Below, in pieces: positions 45,725 to 53,118 of a DNA stretch of 64,000 nucleotides. The notes beneath the pieces were generated by a model that was not told the DNA's origin, did not search any database, and worked only from the letters and a program-made list of their open reading frames with translations. Position numbers and translations under genes: made by a program. The DNA is from Arthrobacter globiformis. GTDB lineage: Bacteria; Actinomycetota; Actinomycetes; Actinomycetales; Micrococcaceae. Within the stretch, counting starts at the first letter, position 1; every line of letters starts with the position of its first letter. Location: positions 4,154,001 through 4,218,000 of the forward strand of contig NZ_JAUSYZ010000001.1 in assembly GCF_030817195.1 (NCBI RefSeq). Reading direction: 5' to 3'.

Positions 45725-46993
45725 TTAGGGAAGCTTGCGGGCCACCGGGGACAGCAGGAAGCTCGCCACCAGCACGGCCATGACAGCCAGCAGCGAGTGC
45801 AGGATGCCCACGTGCTCGGCGAGCAGCCCCAGCAGCGGCGGGCCGCACAGGAAGGCCCCGTACCCGATGGTGGACACCACGGACACCCGGGCGGCGGCCT
45901 TGGCGGGGTCGTCGGCCGCGGCGGACATGCCCACCGGGAAACCCAGCGAGGCGCCGAGCCCCCAGACAGCCAGGGCAGCGTAGGCCAGCCACGGCGCCGG
46001 AGCGAACACGAACAGCGCGAGCCCGACGACGGCCGTGGCGGAGCACCAGCGCATCACGGGGACCCGGCCGAACCGGTCGAGCACCACTGTTCCGGCGAAC
46101 CGGCCAATGGTCATGAAGGTGACGAACAGCCCGTACCCGGCTGCGCCCGCTGCGTCCGACTGGTGGTGTCCGTCGGCCAGCGCCAGGGCCACCCAGTCCC
46201 CCGCCGCGCCTTCGGCCAGCGCCAGGCCCAGCACCATGACGCCCAGGAGCAGCGTCCGCCGGTCCCGCCAGGCCTGGGCGATTTTGCGCTTGTTGTCCAG
46301 CGGGCTCTCGCCGCCGTCGTTTCCCGCGCGGATGACGGGGATTGGCCCGGTGGACGGGTCCTCGAAGTTGTCCGGCCGGTACGGTGCCGTGCGTTCCACA
46401 GGGGTGACATCGGCACGGAACCAGCGTGCCGCCGTCGTCACCGAACCGGCGACGACGAGCCCGGCGGCGGCGAGGTGCCAGAGGACCGGCACGCCCACGC
46501 CGGCGGCCCAAGCGCCCAGCCCGGCGCCGGCGACCGTGCCCAGGCTGAACGAGCCGTGCAGCCGGGGCATGATGTGCCGGCCCATGGCCCGTTCGACGGC
46601 GGCTCCCTCCACGTTGGACGCCGTGTTCCAGCTGGCGGTGCCGAGTCCGACGACGGCGAGGCCGGCGGCAACCGCGGCCGGGCTGGACAGGACGGACGTG
46701 CCGAAGCCGGCCAGGACCAGGCCGCAGCCCACCATGAGACTTCCGGTCTGGATGGTCCGCCGGGACCCGAGCCGGAGCACGATCAGCCCCGACACGGATA
46801 CCGAGAGGAAGGATCCGGCCGTCATGCACAGCAGAAGCAGTCCCACCGTGCCGGGCGTGAGATTCAGGCCGTCACGGATCGCGGGAAGGCGGGAAACCCA
46901 CGACGCGAACGCGAGCCCGCTGGCGGCGTAGGCCACCACGACGGCGTTGCGCCAGAGGGTGACTTCCCGCGCCTGGACGGCGGTGGAACTCAA
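45725..46993 (-). CDS. MFS transporter
   Basis: 422 residues with about 12 membrane segments. Seen: NAVVVAYAASGLAFASWVSR, RLGSRRTIQTGSLMVGCGLV (motif A-like), LHGSFSLGTVAGAGLGAWAA, and the second-half repeat VLDRFGRVPVMRWCSATAVV. It resembles the YbjJ-like group of unknown substrate. It is 12 bases downstream of the MaoC gene and probably in its operon. Confidence 0.9.
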   Translation of the reverse strand: MSSTAVQAREVTLWRNAVVVAYAASGLAFASWVSRLPAIRDGLNLTPGTVGLLLLCMTAGSFLSVSVSGLIVLRLGSRRTIQTGSLMVGCGLVLAGFGTSVLSSPAAVAAGLAVVGLGTASWNTASNVEGAAVERAMGRHIMPRLHGSFSLGTVAGAGLGAWAAGVGVPVLWHLAAAGLVVAGSVTTAARWFRADVTPVERTAPYRPDNFEDPSTGPIPVIRAGNDGGESPLDNKRKIAQAWRDRRTLLLGVMVLGLALAEGAAGDWVALALADGHHQSDAAGAAGYGLFVTFMTIGRFAGTVVLDRFGRVPVMRWCSATAVVGLALFVFAPAPWLAYAALAVWGLGASLGFPVGMSAAADDPAKAAARVSVVSTIGYGAFLCGPPLLGLLAEHVGILHSLLAVMAVLVASFLLSPVARKLP

Positions 46994-47005
46994 GACAGCA
47001 TCACG

Positions 47006-47443
47006 TCAGGCCAACCGGACCAGGGCCTGGGCCTTCACGAGGACTTTCTGCCCGTCGAACACCACGGTCAGGTCCACGCGAGCGGTGCGCGCGTCGGCAT
47101 CCAGCGCGCCGACGGCACCGCTGACGTCGATCACGGCACCGGCGTCGCCGGTTCCTGTGGTGTCGGTAACCAGGACCGGCTTGGTGAACCGGGTCTGGTA
47201 GTCGACGACGGCGGCCGGGTCACCGGCCCAGTCGCTGACCAGCTGCACGGCCGCCCCCATGGTGAACATGCCGTGGGCGATGACGCCGGGAAGCTCCACG
47301 CCCGTGGCGAAGGCTTCGTTCCAGTGGATGGGGTTGAAGTCGCCCGATGCGCCGGCGTACTTGACCAGGTCCTGCCGGGTCACCTCGATGCTGCGGCTGC
47401 CGATGTCCTGGCCGACGCTGAGTTTTTCGAATGTGGGGCTCAT
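47006..47443 (-). CDS. MaoC-family dehydratase (HadB-like subunit)
   Basis: 145-residue hot-dog fold protein with the hydratase 2 signature YAGASGDFNPIHWNEAFATG, containing the catalytic Asp and His, near residues 29-48, then GVIAHGMFTMGAAVQLVSDW. In mycobacteria the equivalent HadB pairs with HadA to dehydrate 3-hydroxyacyl-ACP; here the physiological role is unproven because this group lacks mycolic acids. Two bases separate it from the upstream partner. Confidence 0.92.
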   Translation of the reverse strand: MSPTFEKLSVGQDIGSRSIEVTRQDLVKYAGASGDFNPIHWNEAFATGVELPGVIAHGMFTMGAAVQLVSDWAGDPAAVVDYQTRFTKPVLVTDTTGTGDAGAVIDVSGAVGALDADARTARVDLTVVFDGQKVLVKAQALVRLA

Positions 47444-47445
47444 GG

Positions 47446-47907
47446 CTACTGTCCCTCTCCGCGGACCAGGATGGATGACTTGGTGGTGGATACCCGCTCG
47501 CGCCCGTCCCCGTCCTTGAGCGCGAAAATTTCGCTGCGCGTGGTGATCATGGCGCCGCCGCCCATCCCGCGCACGCCGTCGACGTGCAGTTCGGCGACGA
47601 GCCGGTCGCCGGCGAAGATGGGGCGGTGGTGGGTGAACCGCTGGTCCGCGTGGACCACGCGGGAGAAGTCGATGCCGGCTTCCGGGTCCTCGACCAGCTG
47701 GGCGTCGGCGCGCTGGGCGATGATGATCGCAAACGTGGGCGGTGCCACGAGGTCGGGGTGGCCCAGGCCCTGTGCGGCGTCAACGTCGAAGTGGGCGGGA
47801 TGGGTGGCCTTGACGGCGCGGGCGAACTCGCGGATTTTCTCGCGGCCGACGTCATACACCTCTGCGGCAGGGTAGCTTCGGCCCTGCAGGTCCGGATTGA
47901 TAGTCAT
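47446..47907 (-). CDS. MaoC N-terminal-domain dehydratase subunit (HadA-like)
   Basis: 153 residues; non-catalytic hot-dog partner. Seen: YPAAEVYDVGREKIREFARA, LVAPPTFAIIIAQRADAQLV and VVHADQRFTHHRPIFAGDRL. It lacks the D-x-x-x-x-H pair of its neighbour, as HadA does. TAGGCT lies seven bases before ATG 47907, suggesting a leaderless start for the hadA-hadB-MFS group. Confidence 0.9.
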   Translation of the reverse strand: MTINPDLQGRSYPAAEVYDVGREKIREFARAVKATHPAHFDVDAAQGLGHPDLVAPPTFAIIIAQRADAQLVEDPEAGIDFSRVVHADQRFTHHRPIFAGDRLVAELHVDGVRGMGGGAMITTRSEIFALKDGDGRERVSTTKSSILVRGEGQ

Positions 47908-47942
47908 GGGTTCAAGCCTATCGGGGCTGGCGTGCGGGTTTC

Positions 47943-48167
47943 CTACTTGGGGATGTTCTTCCGCACACGCTGGCCGCGGACCACCAGACCGACCATGTGC
48001 AGCACCAGGCCCAGGCCGATCACCGGCAGGGACGCGATCATGAGCCCCTGGTTGGCGGCGACGTTGCCTGCGATGTTGAGGATGAGTCCGACGGCGATGA
48101 GGCCCATCGCGGTGAAGACCAGGATTTTGTAGGACTTGGGCGCGGTGGCCCAGAATTCGTGCAGCAC
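47943..48167 (-). CDS. Small two-pass membrane protein
   Basis: 74 residues from GTG 48167 with helices ILVFTAMGLIAVGLILNIAG and GLMIASLPVIGLGLVLHMVG and a basic tail VRGQRVRKNIPK. Function unknown. TAAACT six bases before the start marks its own leaderless promoter. Confidence 0.8.
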   Translation of the reverse strand: MLHEFWATAPKSYKILVFTAMGLIAVGLILNIAGNVAANQGLMIASLPVIGLGLVLHMVGLVVRGQRVRKNIPK

Positions 48168-48173
48168 CGTGCC

Positions 48174-48179
48174 AGTTTA
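48174..48179 (-). promoter_or_regulatory. Leaderless -10 element of the small membrane protein gene
   Basis: TAAACT on the minus strand, six bases (GGCACG) before GTG 48167. Confidence 0.62.
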
Positions 48180-48199
48180 CCCAGTCAGGCTGTGTGCCC

Positions 48200-48684
48200 T
48201 CAGAAAAGGGCTTCCTGCACCGCCGGCACTTCCGAGCTGTACTCCCCCGGTTCCACCATGCGGCCCTTCAGCAACCCGAGGGCAAACCCCCGACGGCGGT
48301 GCCCGCCAGGAGCGTCCGCACGTCCTCCGCCCGGCTCCGGTTGAGCAGCTCAAGCTCATCGCCCGGGAGCGGGTCCATCAGGGCGGCAGTATCGTCTGCC
48401 AGCTGGCAAGCCCCGCACTGGCTGCCGCGGAACGCATCGGCACTGGCCGGGCACGTCACGTGCCGGCGCTCGGTTGCGGAGAAAACCCTGGTGTGGCCGA
48501 GGCAGTGCTTGGCCCCGTCCGCTACCCGGAAGCCGAGGCGGGTGCCGGCGTCGAGCGTCATCTCAGTGAACGCGCCGGAACGGTGCTGGAGGCGCAGAAC
48601 CGGCCTGCCGCCGTCGGACGCTGCGGAAACGGCCGGCGGCCCATCCCAAAAGACCCCGTGCACCAGATAACGGGTATCGGTCAC
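48200..48684 (-). pseudogene. DUF2797-like protein, shortened and frameshifted
   Basis: The start is GTG 48684 with CCAGGAG upstream. N-terminal part: DTRYLVHGVFWDGPPAVSAA, LGFRVADGAKHCLGHTRVFS, RHVTCPASADAFRGSQCGAC, a Cys pattern like the zinc-binding part of DUF2797 proteins. Those proteins usually continue with a GIY-YIG-like domain of over 100 residues (LY-x-A-x-F...KVG), which is absent; the sequence jumps to TAALMDPLPGDELELLNRSR. The frame then stops at 48268, but adding one G to the GGGGG run near 48293 gives a tail ending LKGRMVEPGEYSSEVPAVQE and a stop at 48200. Internal deletion plus frameshift makes a dying gene likely. The family comparison is from memory. Confidence 0.62.
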
Positions 48685-48712
48685 GGGGTCTCCTGGGTAA
48701 TGCCGATGCAGG

Positions 48713-49576
48713 TTAGAGCGCGGGCTGTACGCCAAACGCTACCGCGAGCTTCATGATCTTCTCTGCGCGGCCGAGGCGGGGCAGGTCGGAGCCGTCGCGG
48801 ATGACACGGCCGTTGGCCTCGAAGTCGGCCATGAAGTCGGTGGCCCAGGCGACGTCCGACGGCGTGGGGCTGATGACCTCGTTGATGACGCTGGTCTGGT
48901 CGATGGCCAGGCAGAGCTTTCCGGTCATGCCCATCATCACCGTGACGCCGGTCTGCTCGCGCAGGATGGGGTGGTTGGTGCCCACCGTGGGTCCGTCGAT
49001 GGGGCCCGGCAGGTTGCCGACGCGGCTGGCGACGACGAGCTTGGCGCGCGGGTAGGCCATGGCCTCCTGGGTGTTCGCCATGCCGGTGTCGCGGCGGAAG
49101 TCGCCGGAGCCGAAGGCCAGGCGGAACGCACCCTGGGCCTTGGCGATGTTGTTGGCCTCTTCGATGCCAAGCGCCGATTCCACGAGCGGGATGACTGGCG
49201 TCTTGCCGTCCATGCGGTGGAAAGACTCGGTGACCTGGTCGGCCGACTCCGTCTTTGCCAGCATGACGCCGAGCAGCCCCGGCGTGCCGCGCAGGCCCGC
49301 GAGGTCGTCGGCCCAGAACTTGCTGGTGGCGTCGTTGATCCGCACCCAGGCCCGGCCGCCGCCGGAGAGCCAGTTCACCACGTTCTCGCGTGCGACGTCC
49401 TTCTGCGAGGGGTCAACGGCGTCTTCGATGTCCAGGATGACCGAGTCCGCGCGGGACACGGCGGACTGGTCGAAAAGCTCGGTTTTCATTGCGTTGACCA
49501 GCAGCCACGACCGGGCGATCTCGGCGGGGATATTGCGTTCGTGCCGGATGATCTCGGCTGTGGAAGTAGACGTCAT
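48713..49576 (-). CDS. CoA ester lyase, HpcH/HpaI aldolase (citrate lyase beta-like)
   Basis: 287 residues from ATG 49576 (MTSTSTAEIIRHERNIPAEI). Seen: SRADSVILDIEDAVDPSQKD with the Mg2+-binding acidic residues near residue 50, PVIPLVESALGIEEANNIAK with the conserved Glu near residue 140, and AFRLAFGSGDFRRDTGMAN. It could be a malyl-CoA or citramalyl-CoA type lyase; the substrate is not decidable. The frame upstream to 49717 is not family-like. TACGGT six bases before the start points to a leaderless promoter. Confidence 0.9.
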   Translation of the reverse strand: MTSTSTAEIIRHERNIPAEIARSWLLVNAMKTELFDQSAVSRADSVILDIEDAVDPSQKDVARENVVNWLSGGGRAWVRINDATSKFWADDLAGLRGTPGLLGVMLAKTESADQVTESFHRMDGKTPVIPLVESALGIEEANNIAKAQGAFRLAFGSGDFRRDTGMANTQEAMAYPRAKLVVASRVGNLPGPIDGPTVGTNHPILREQTGVTVMMGMTGKLCLAIDQTSVINEVISPTPSDVAWATDFMADFEANGRVIRDGSDLPRLGRAEKIMKLAVAFGVQPAL

Positions 49577-49894
49577 GGTTCTACCGTATCGGGCGCGCGC
49601 CCGTATGCGCGACGCAGATCGGCCCCGCAGGGCAGACCAATACGAACAAAAGCAAGAGTGTACCGCCGTCGGAACGACACCCCGGCACCGCCCGTCACGG
49701 GGATTCACCGGCTGCAACGGGGCGCCTCATGACCCGCTGTTGCGCCGTGTTTCCGCGGATTTCCAACGGTTGCCCGCCGTGACCGTGGCACTTTTCTGCG
49801 TCCGCCGAGTGCGCTTACATCGATCCATCGGCCGTTGCAGCGGCCGCCAAGTACCTGGCTCACCAGCCAACCAACCCCCTGAAGGAACCCCCCA
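49577..49894. other. Divergent intergenic region, CoA lyase / binding protein
   Basis: 318 bases holding the leaderless promoter of the lyase on one side and the untranslated leader of the binding-protein gene on the other (AAGGAA before ATG 49895). No gene, and no operator I can identify. Confidence 0.5.
49583..49588 (-). promoter_or_regulatory. Leaderless -10 element of the CoA ester lyase gene
   Basis: TACGGT on the minus strand, six bases (AGAACC) before ATG 49576. Confidence 0.58.
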
Positions 49895-50933
49895 ATGAAA
49901 CGACACCTGACCATCCTGAGTGCTGCGGCCGCCGTCGTCATCGCCCTGACGGTGTCCGGCTGCGGCGGGAGCGCCGCCGGCGATGACACAAGCGGCACCG
50001 GTGCTCCCGGCGCCAATGAAGTCAAGGAGCTCCGCTACCAGGGCTGGGGCCAACAACGTCACCCTTCCCGAGCTGGCGCAGGACCTCGGCTACCTGGGCG
50101 ACGTCAAGCTGAACTGGGTGGGCAACACCATCAGCGGGCCGCAGGACATCCAGTCAGCAGCAACCGGCCAGACCGACTTCGGCGGCGCGTTCGCCGGCGC
50201 CGTGGTGAAGCTCGTGGAGGCCGGCGCACCGGTGAAGGCCGTCATCAACTACTACGGCGAGGACAGCAAGACCTTCAACGGCTACTACGTGAAGGAAGAC
50301 AGCCCGATCAAGACGGCCCGGGACTTCATCGGCAAGAAGATCGCCGTGAACACCCTCGGGGCCCATTCCGAGGCGGTCATCAACACCTACCTCCGCAAGA
50401 ACGGCCTGAGCGCGGACGAGATCAAGCAGGTCCAACTCGTGGTGGTTCCGCCGAACGACACGGAGGAAGCCATCCGCCGCGGCCAGGTGGATGCCGGCTC
50501 GCTGGGCAGCATCCTGCAGGACAAGGCCGTCGCCAACGGCGGGCTGAGGTCCGTCTTCAGCGACTTTGACCTGTTCGGCACGTTTGCCGGCGGACCCTAC
50601 GTCTTCCGGGAGGACTTCCTCGCCCAGAACCCCAACACGGTCCGGACCTTCACCACCGGTGTGGCGAAGGCCATCGAGTGGGAGCGGGCCACGCCCCGCA
50701 AGGAAGTCATTGCCCGGCTCACCAAGATCCTGAAGGAACGCGGCCGCAATGAGAACCCCGCAGCCCTGCAGTACTGGAAGAGCGTCGGCGTCCCGGCCAA
50801 GGGCGAAATCAAGGATGAGGACTTTACCCGCTGGGAGGAGTACCTGAAGTCCGCAGGCATCATCAAGTCCGGCCTGGACGCCAAGAAGCTGTACACCAAC
50901 GAGTTCAACGGTCTCCTGACCGATTCAAAGTAA
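49895..50933 (+). pseudogene. ABC transporter substrate-binding lipoprotein (sulfonate/taurine type), frameshifted
   Basis: Expected 345 residues. The lipoprotein signal peptide RHLTILSAAAAVVIALTVSG ends at the lipobox Cys (VSG-C). The mature part continues in another frame: VTLPELAQDLGYLGDVKLNW, VKAVINYYGEDSKTFNGYYV, FIGKKIAVNTLGAHSEAVIN and PNDTEEAIRRGQVDAGSLGS, an SsuA/NMT1-type periplasmic fold. Removing one G from GGGG near 50046 (TGGGGCC to TGGGCC) joins the frames as RYQGWANNVTLPE; the 1039-base span is one over a multiple of three. No permease or ATPase gene is adjacent; the partner is the TauD gene downstream. Confidence 0.86.
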
Positions 50934-51000
50934 CGCCCGATTCAAGTAACCGCTGATTCAAATAACCGCTGATTCAAATAACCGCTGATTCAAATAACCG
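50931..51000. repeat. 16-bp tandem repeat after the binding-protein gene
   Basis: One variant unit TAACGCCCGATTCAAG that contains the gene's TAA stop, then three identical units TAACCGCTGATTCAAA at 50947, 50963 and 50979 and the start of a fourth. It seems to have grown from the stop-codon region itself, and puts several extra TAA codons in the spacer before tauD. Confidence 0.85.
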
Positions 51001-51023
51001 CAGCACAAAGTGAGGAAAGAACG

Positions 51024-51944
51024 ATGACTGTCATTACCGAAACAAAGCTCGAATTCTCCAAGCTGGGCTCCCGCATCGGCGCCGAGATCCGCGGCCTGGA
51101 CCTCAGCGGCGACCTGCCGGCAGAGACCGTTGCAGAGATCCGTGCGGCCCTCAACGAGCACAAAGCCCTGGTGTTCCGTGAAGCCAACATCCTCTCCGAC
51201 GAGGCGCAGGTGAAGTTCGCCAGCCACTTCGGCCCGCTCACCAAGGCGCACCCCACCGTGGCGTCCGTGGAGGGCGAAGAGAACGTCCTGCCGGTGGACA
51301 GCGAGAACGGTTCGGCCAACAACTGGCACACGGATGTCACGTTCGTGGTCAACCCGCCGCAGGCGTCGACCCTGCGCAGCATCGACCTGCCGGCGTACGG
51401 CGGCGAGACACTGATCGCGTCTTCCGCCGGCGCGTACAGCGACCTGCCGGACGAGCTGCGGAACTTCGCCGACACCCTCTGGGCCATCCACACCAACGAC
51501 TACGACTACTCCGTGCCCAAGAACCTGGAACACGCCAACGCCGAGGAGCGCCGCAAGGAGTTCACCCGGCTCAAGTTCGAGACGGCCCACCCCGTGGTGC
51601 GGGTCCACCCGCTGACCGGCGAGCGCGGATTGTTCATTGGGGGCTTCGCGCAGCGCCTGCGGATCGTTGGTCTGTCCAACACCGAGTCCAGGGACATCAT
51701 CCGCCTGCTCCAGGCCTACGTAACCCGTCCCGAAAACGTGGTCCGCGTGAACTGGGAGCCCAACCAGCTGGTGCTCTTCGACAACCGGATCACCCAGCAC
51801 TACGCACCGGACAACTACGACGGCCAGCCGCGCAAGCTCAACCGCGTCACCATCGCCGGGGACATCCCGGTGGGCGTGGACGGCAAGCAGAGCCAGGCCC
51901 TGAAGGGTGATGCATCCACGTACTCGGAGATCGCCCCGCTCTAG
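51024..51944 (+). CDS. TauD/TfdA-family Fe(II)/2-oxoglutarate dioxygenase
   Basis: 306 residues. The iron-binding 2-His-1-Asp triad is visible as NNWHTDVTFVVNPPQASTLR near residue 96 and FDNRITQHYAPDNYDGQPRK near residue 258; the 2-oxoglutarate Arg lies in RKLNRVTIAGD. HPVVRVHPLTGERGLFIGGF is also typical. It probably releases sulfite from taurine or an alkylsulfonate delivered by the binding protein upstream. GAGGAAAGAACG precedes ATG 51024. Confidence 0.93.
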   Translation: MTVITETKLEFSKLGSRIGAEIRGLDLSGDLPAETVAEIRAALNEHKALVFREANILSDEAQVKFASHFGPLTKAHPTVASVEGEENVLPVDSENGSANNWHTDVTFVVNPPQASTLRSIDLPAYGGETLIASSAGAYSDLPDELRNFADTLWAIHTNDYDYSVPKNLEHANAEERRKEFTRLKFETAHPVVRVHPLTGERGLFIGGFAQRLRIVGLSNTESRDIIRLLQAYVTRPENVVRVNWEPNQLVLFDNRITQHYAPDNYDGQPRKLNRVTIAGDIPVGVDGKQSQALKGDASTYSEIAPL

Positions 51945-51953
51945 GGCTGTCCG

Positions 51954-52019
51954 CCCAACTAGGTCGCAGCAGAGGGCGTTCTGAGCACTCAGAACGCCCT
52001 CAGCTGCGACCTGGTTGGG
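51954..52019. repeat. Palindromic repeat, family A copy 2
   Basis: CCCAAC-AGGTCGCAGC-GAGGGCGTTCTGAG, CAC, then its complement ending GCTGCGACCT-GTTGGG: an almost perfect 66-base palindrome between two convergent stop codons. Related to 9500-9562, with the same outer CCAAC/GTTGG and inner GAGGGC/GCCCTC blocks. Confidence 0.88.
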
Positions 52020-52020
52020 T

Positions 52021-52986
52021 TTAAGGGATGTTGCTTCCCCGGGCCGTGACCCACAGCTGGTACCACTCGGCGCGGGTCATGGTCTCGGCCGCGCGGGCGG
52101 CCCCGGCGCACGCACGGATCCGGTCCGGGTTGGCGGTCCCGATAACCGGCGCGATCCCGGCCGGGTGCTTCATGAGCCAGCCCAGCAGCACTGCCTCCAC
52201 GGTGGTGCCGTTCTCCCGCGCCATCTCCGCCAGCAGCGCGGCTGTGGCGCTCTCGGCCGGAGTGGGCCGCTCGGGCGGGTTGCCGGTGTAGTGGCCGCGG
52301 GCCAGGGCGCCGTAGGCCTGCAGCGTGATCCCCTGCCGGGCACAGTACTCGAGCGTCCCGTGCGGAAAGCTGTAGCCGTGGGCATCGGGATGGTTCACTA
52401 GCACGGTGCTTTCCAGCCAGTCGCGCTTGAGCAGGCTGAGCTCCAGCTGGTTGGCCACCACCGGGGTCTCGAGGCTGTCCTGCAGGAACTCGATCTGGGC
52501 GGCGGACATGTTGGACACACCGAGCGCCCGCACCTTACCTTCCGCCATCAGCTTCCCGACGGCGGCCGACACCTCCGCGGGGTCCATCAGGGGATCCGGG
52601 CGGTGCAGCAGGAGGATGTCCACGTAGTCGGTGCGTAGGCGCTCGAGACTGCCGTTCACGCGCTCGATGATGGCGTCCGCGCTCAGGTCGTAGTGGGTTT
52701 CCAATCCCCGCTCGTTCAGCCGGATCCCGCATTTGGTCTGCAGCTGGAGGCGCTCGCGCAGCCCGCTGGTGCCGGCCAGGACCTCGCCGAAGACGGCCTC
52801 GGCTTTTCCGTGCCGGTAGATGTCGGCGTGGTCAAAGAGCGTGACGCCGATGTCCAGCGCCGCATCGATGGCCTCGGCCGCGGCCTCGACGTCGGTGATT
52901 TCGTGGGGTTCAGTCGACCAGTCCCCGCCCAGGCCCATGCAGCCGTAGAGCAGCCGGCCGTAGGGCACTGCAGTCTGTTCAGTCAT
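52021..52986 (-). CDS. Aldo/keto reductase
   Basis: 321-residue NADPH-dependent TIM-barrel reductase, similar to YdhF. Catalytic tetrad candidates: Asp in VTLFDHADIYRHGKAEAVFG (the usual Tyr two turns on), Lys in LQLQTKCGIRLNERG near residue 83, and a His in YVDILLLHRPDPLMDP. GVSNMSAAQIEFLQDSLETP and PVIGTANPDRIRACAGA are family motifs. Substrate unknown. It is separated from the sugar cluster by a strong terminator. Confidence 0.93.
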   Translation of the reverse strand: MTEQTAVPYGRLLYGCMGLGGDWSTEPHEITDVEAAAEAIDAALDIGVTLFDHADIYRHGKAEAVFGEVLAGTSGLRERLQLQTKCGIRLNERGLETHYDLSADAIIERVNGSLERLRTDYVDILLLHRPDPLMDPAEVSAAVGKLMAEGKVRALGVSNMSAAQIEFLQDSLETPVVANQLELSLLKRDWLESTVLVNHPDAHGYSFPHGTLEYCARQGITLQAYGALARGHYTGNPPERPTPAESATAALLAEMARENGTTVEAVLLGWLMKHPAGIAPVIGTANPDRIRACAGAARAAETMTRAEWYQLWVTARGSNIP

Positions 52987-53059
52987 GGCATCACTCTTTC
53001 ATTTGTTCCGGGCCCCGCACAGAGGCCGGGCCCGGCACCCGGAGGGCGGTTAAACGGAC

Positions 53060-53099
53060 CCGCTGGCGCACCCCGGTCAGAACCGGGGTGCGCCAGCGG
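53060..53099 (-). terminator. Terminator of the alpha-glucoside operon
   Basis: 18-bp perfect arms CCGCTGGCGCACCCCGGT / ACCGGGGTGCGCCAGCGG with a 4-base loop, followed on the minus strand by CCGTTTAACCG, just after the alpha-glucosidase stop. Confidence 0.9.
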
Positions 53100-53118
53100 C
53101 GTGTCAGCCGGTTGCGGG

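Noticed and set aside
45632..47875. Plus-strand open frame of 747 codons
   Set aside because: It is antisense to murB, the MFS gene and the MaoC pair, which have clear family motifs. Long antisense frames are normal in DNA this rich in GC at third positions.
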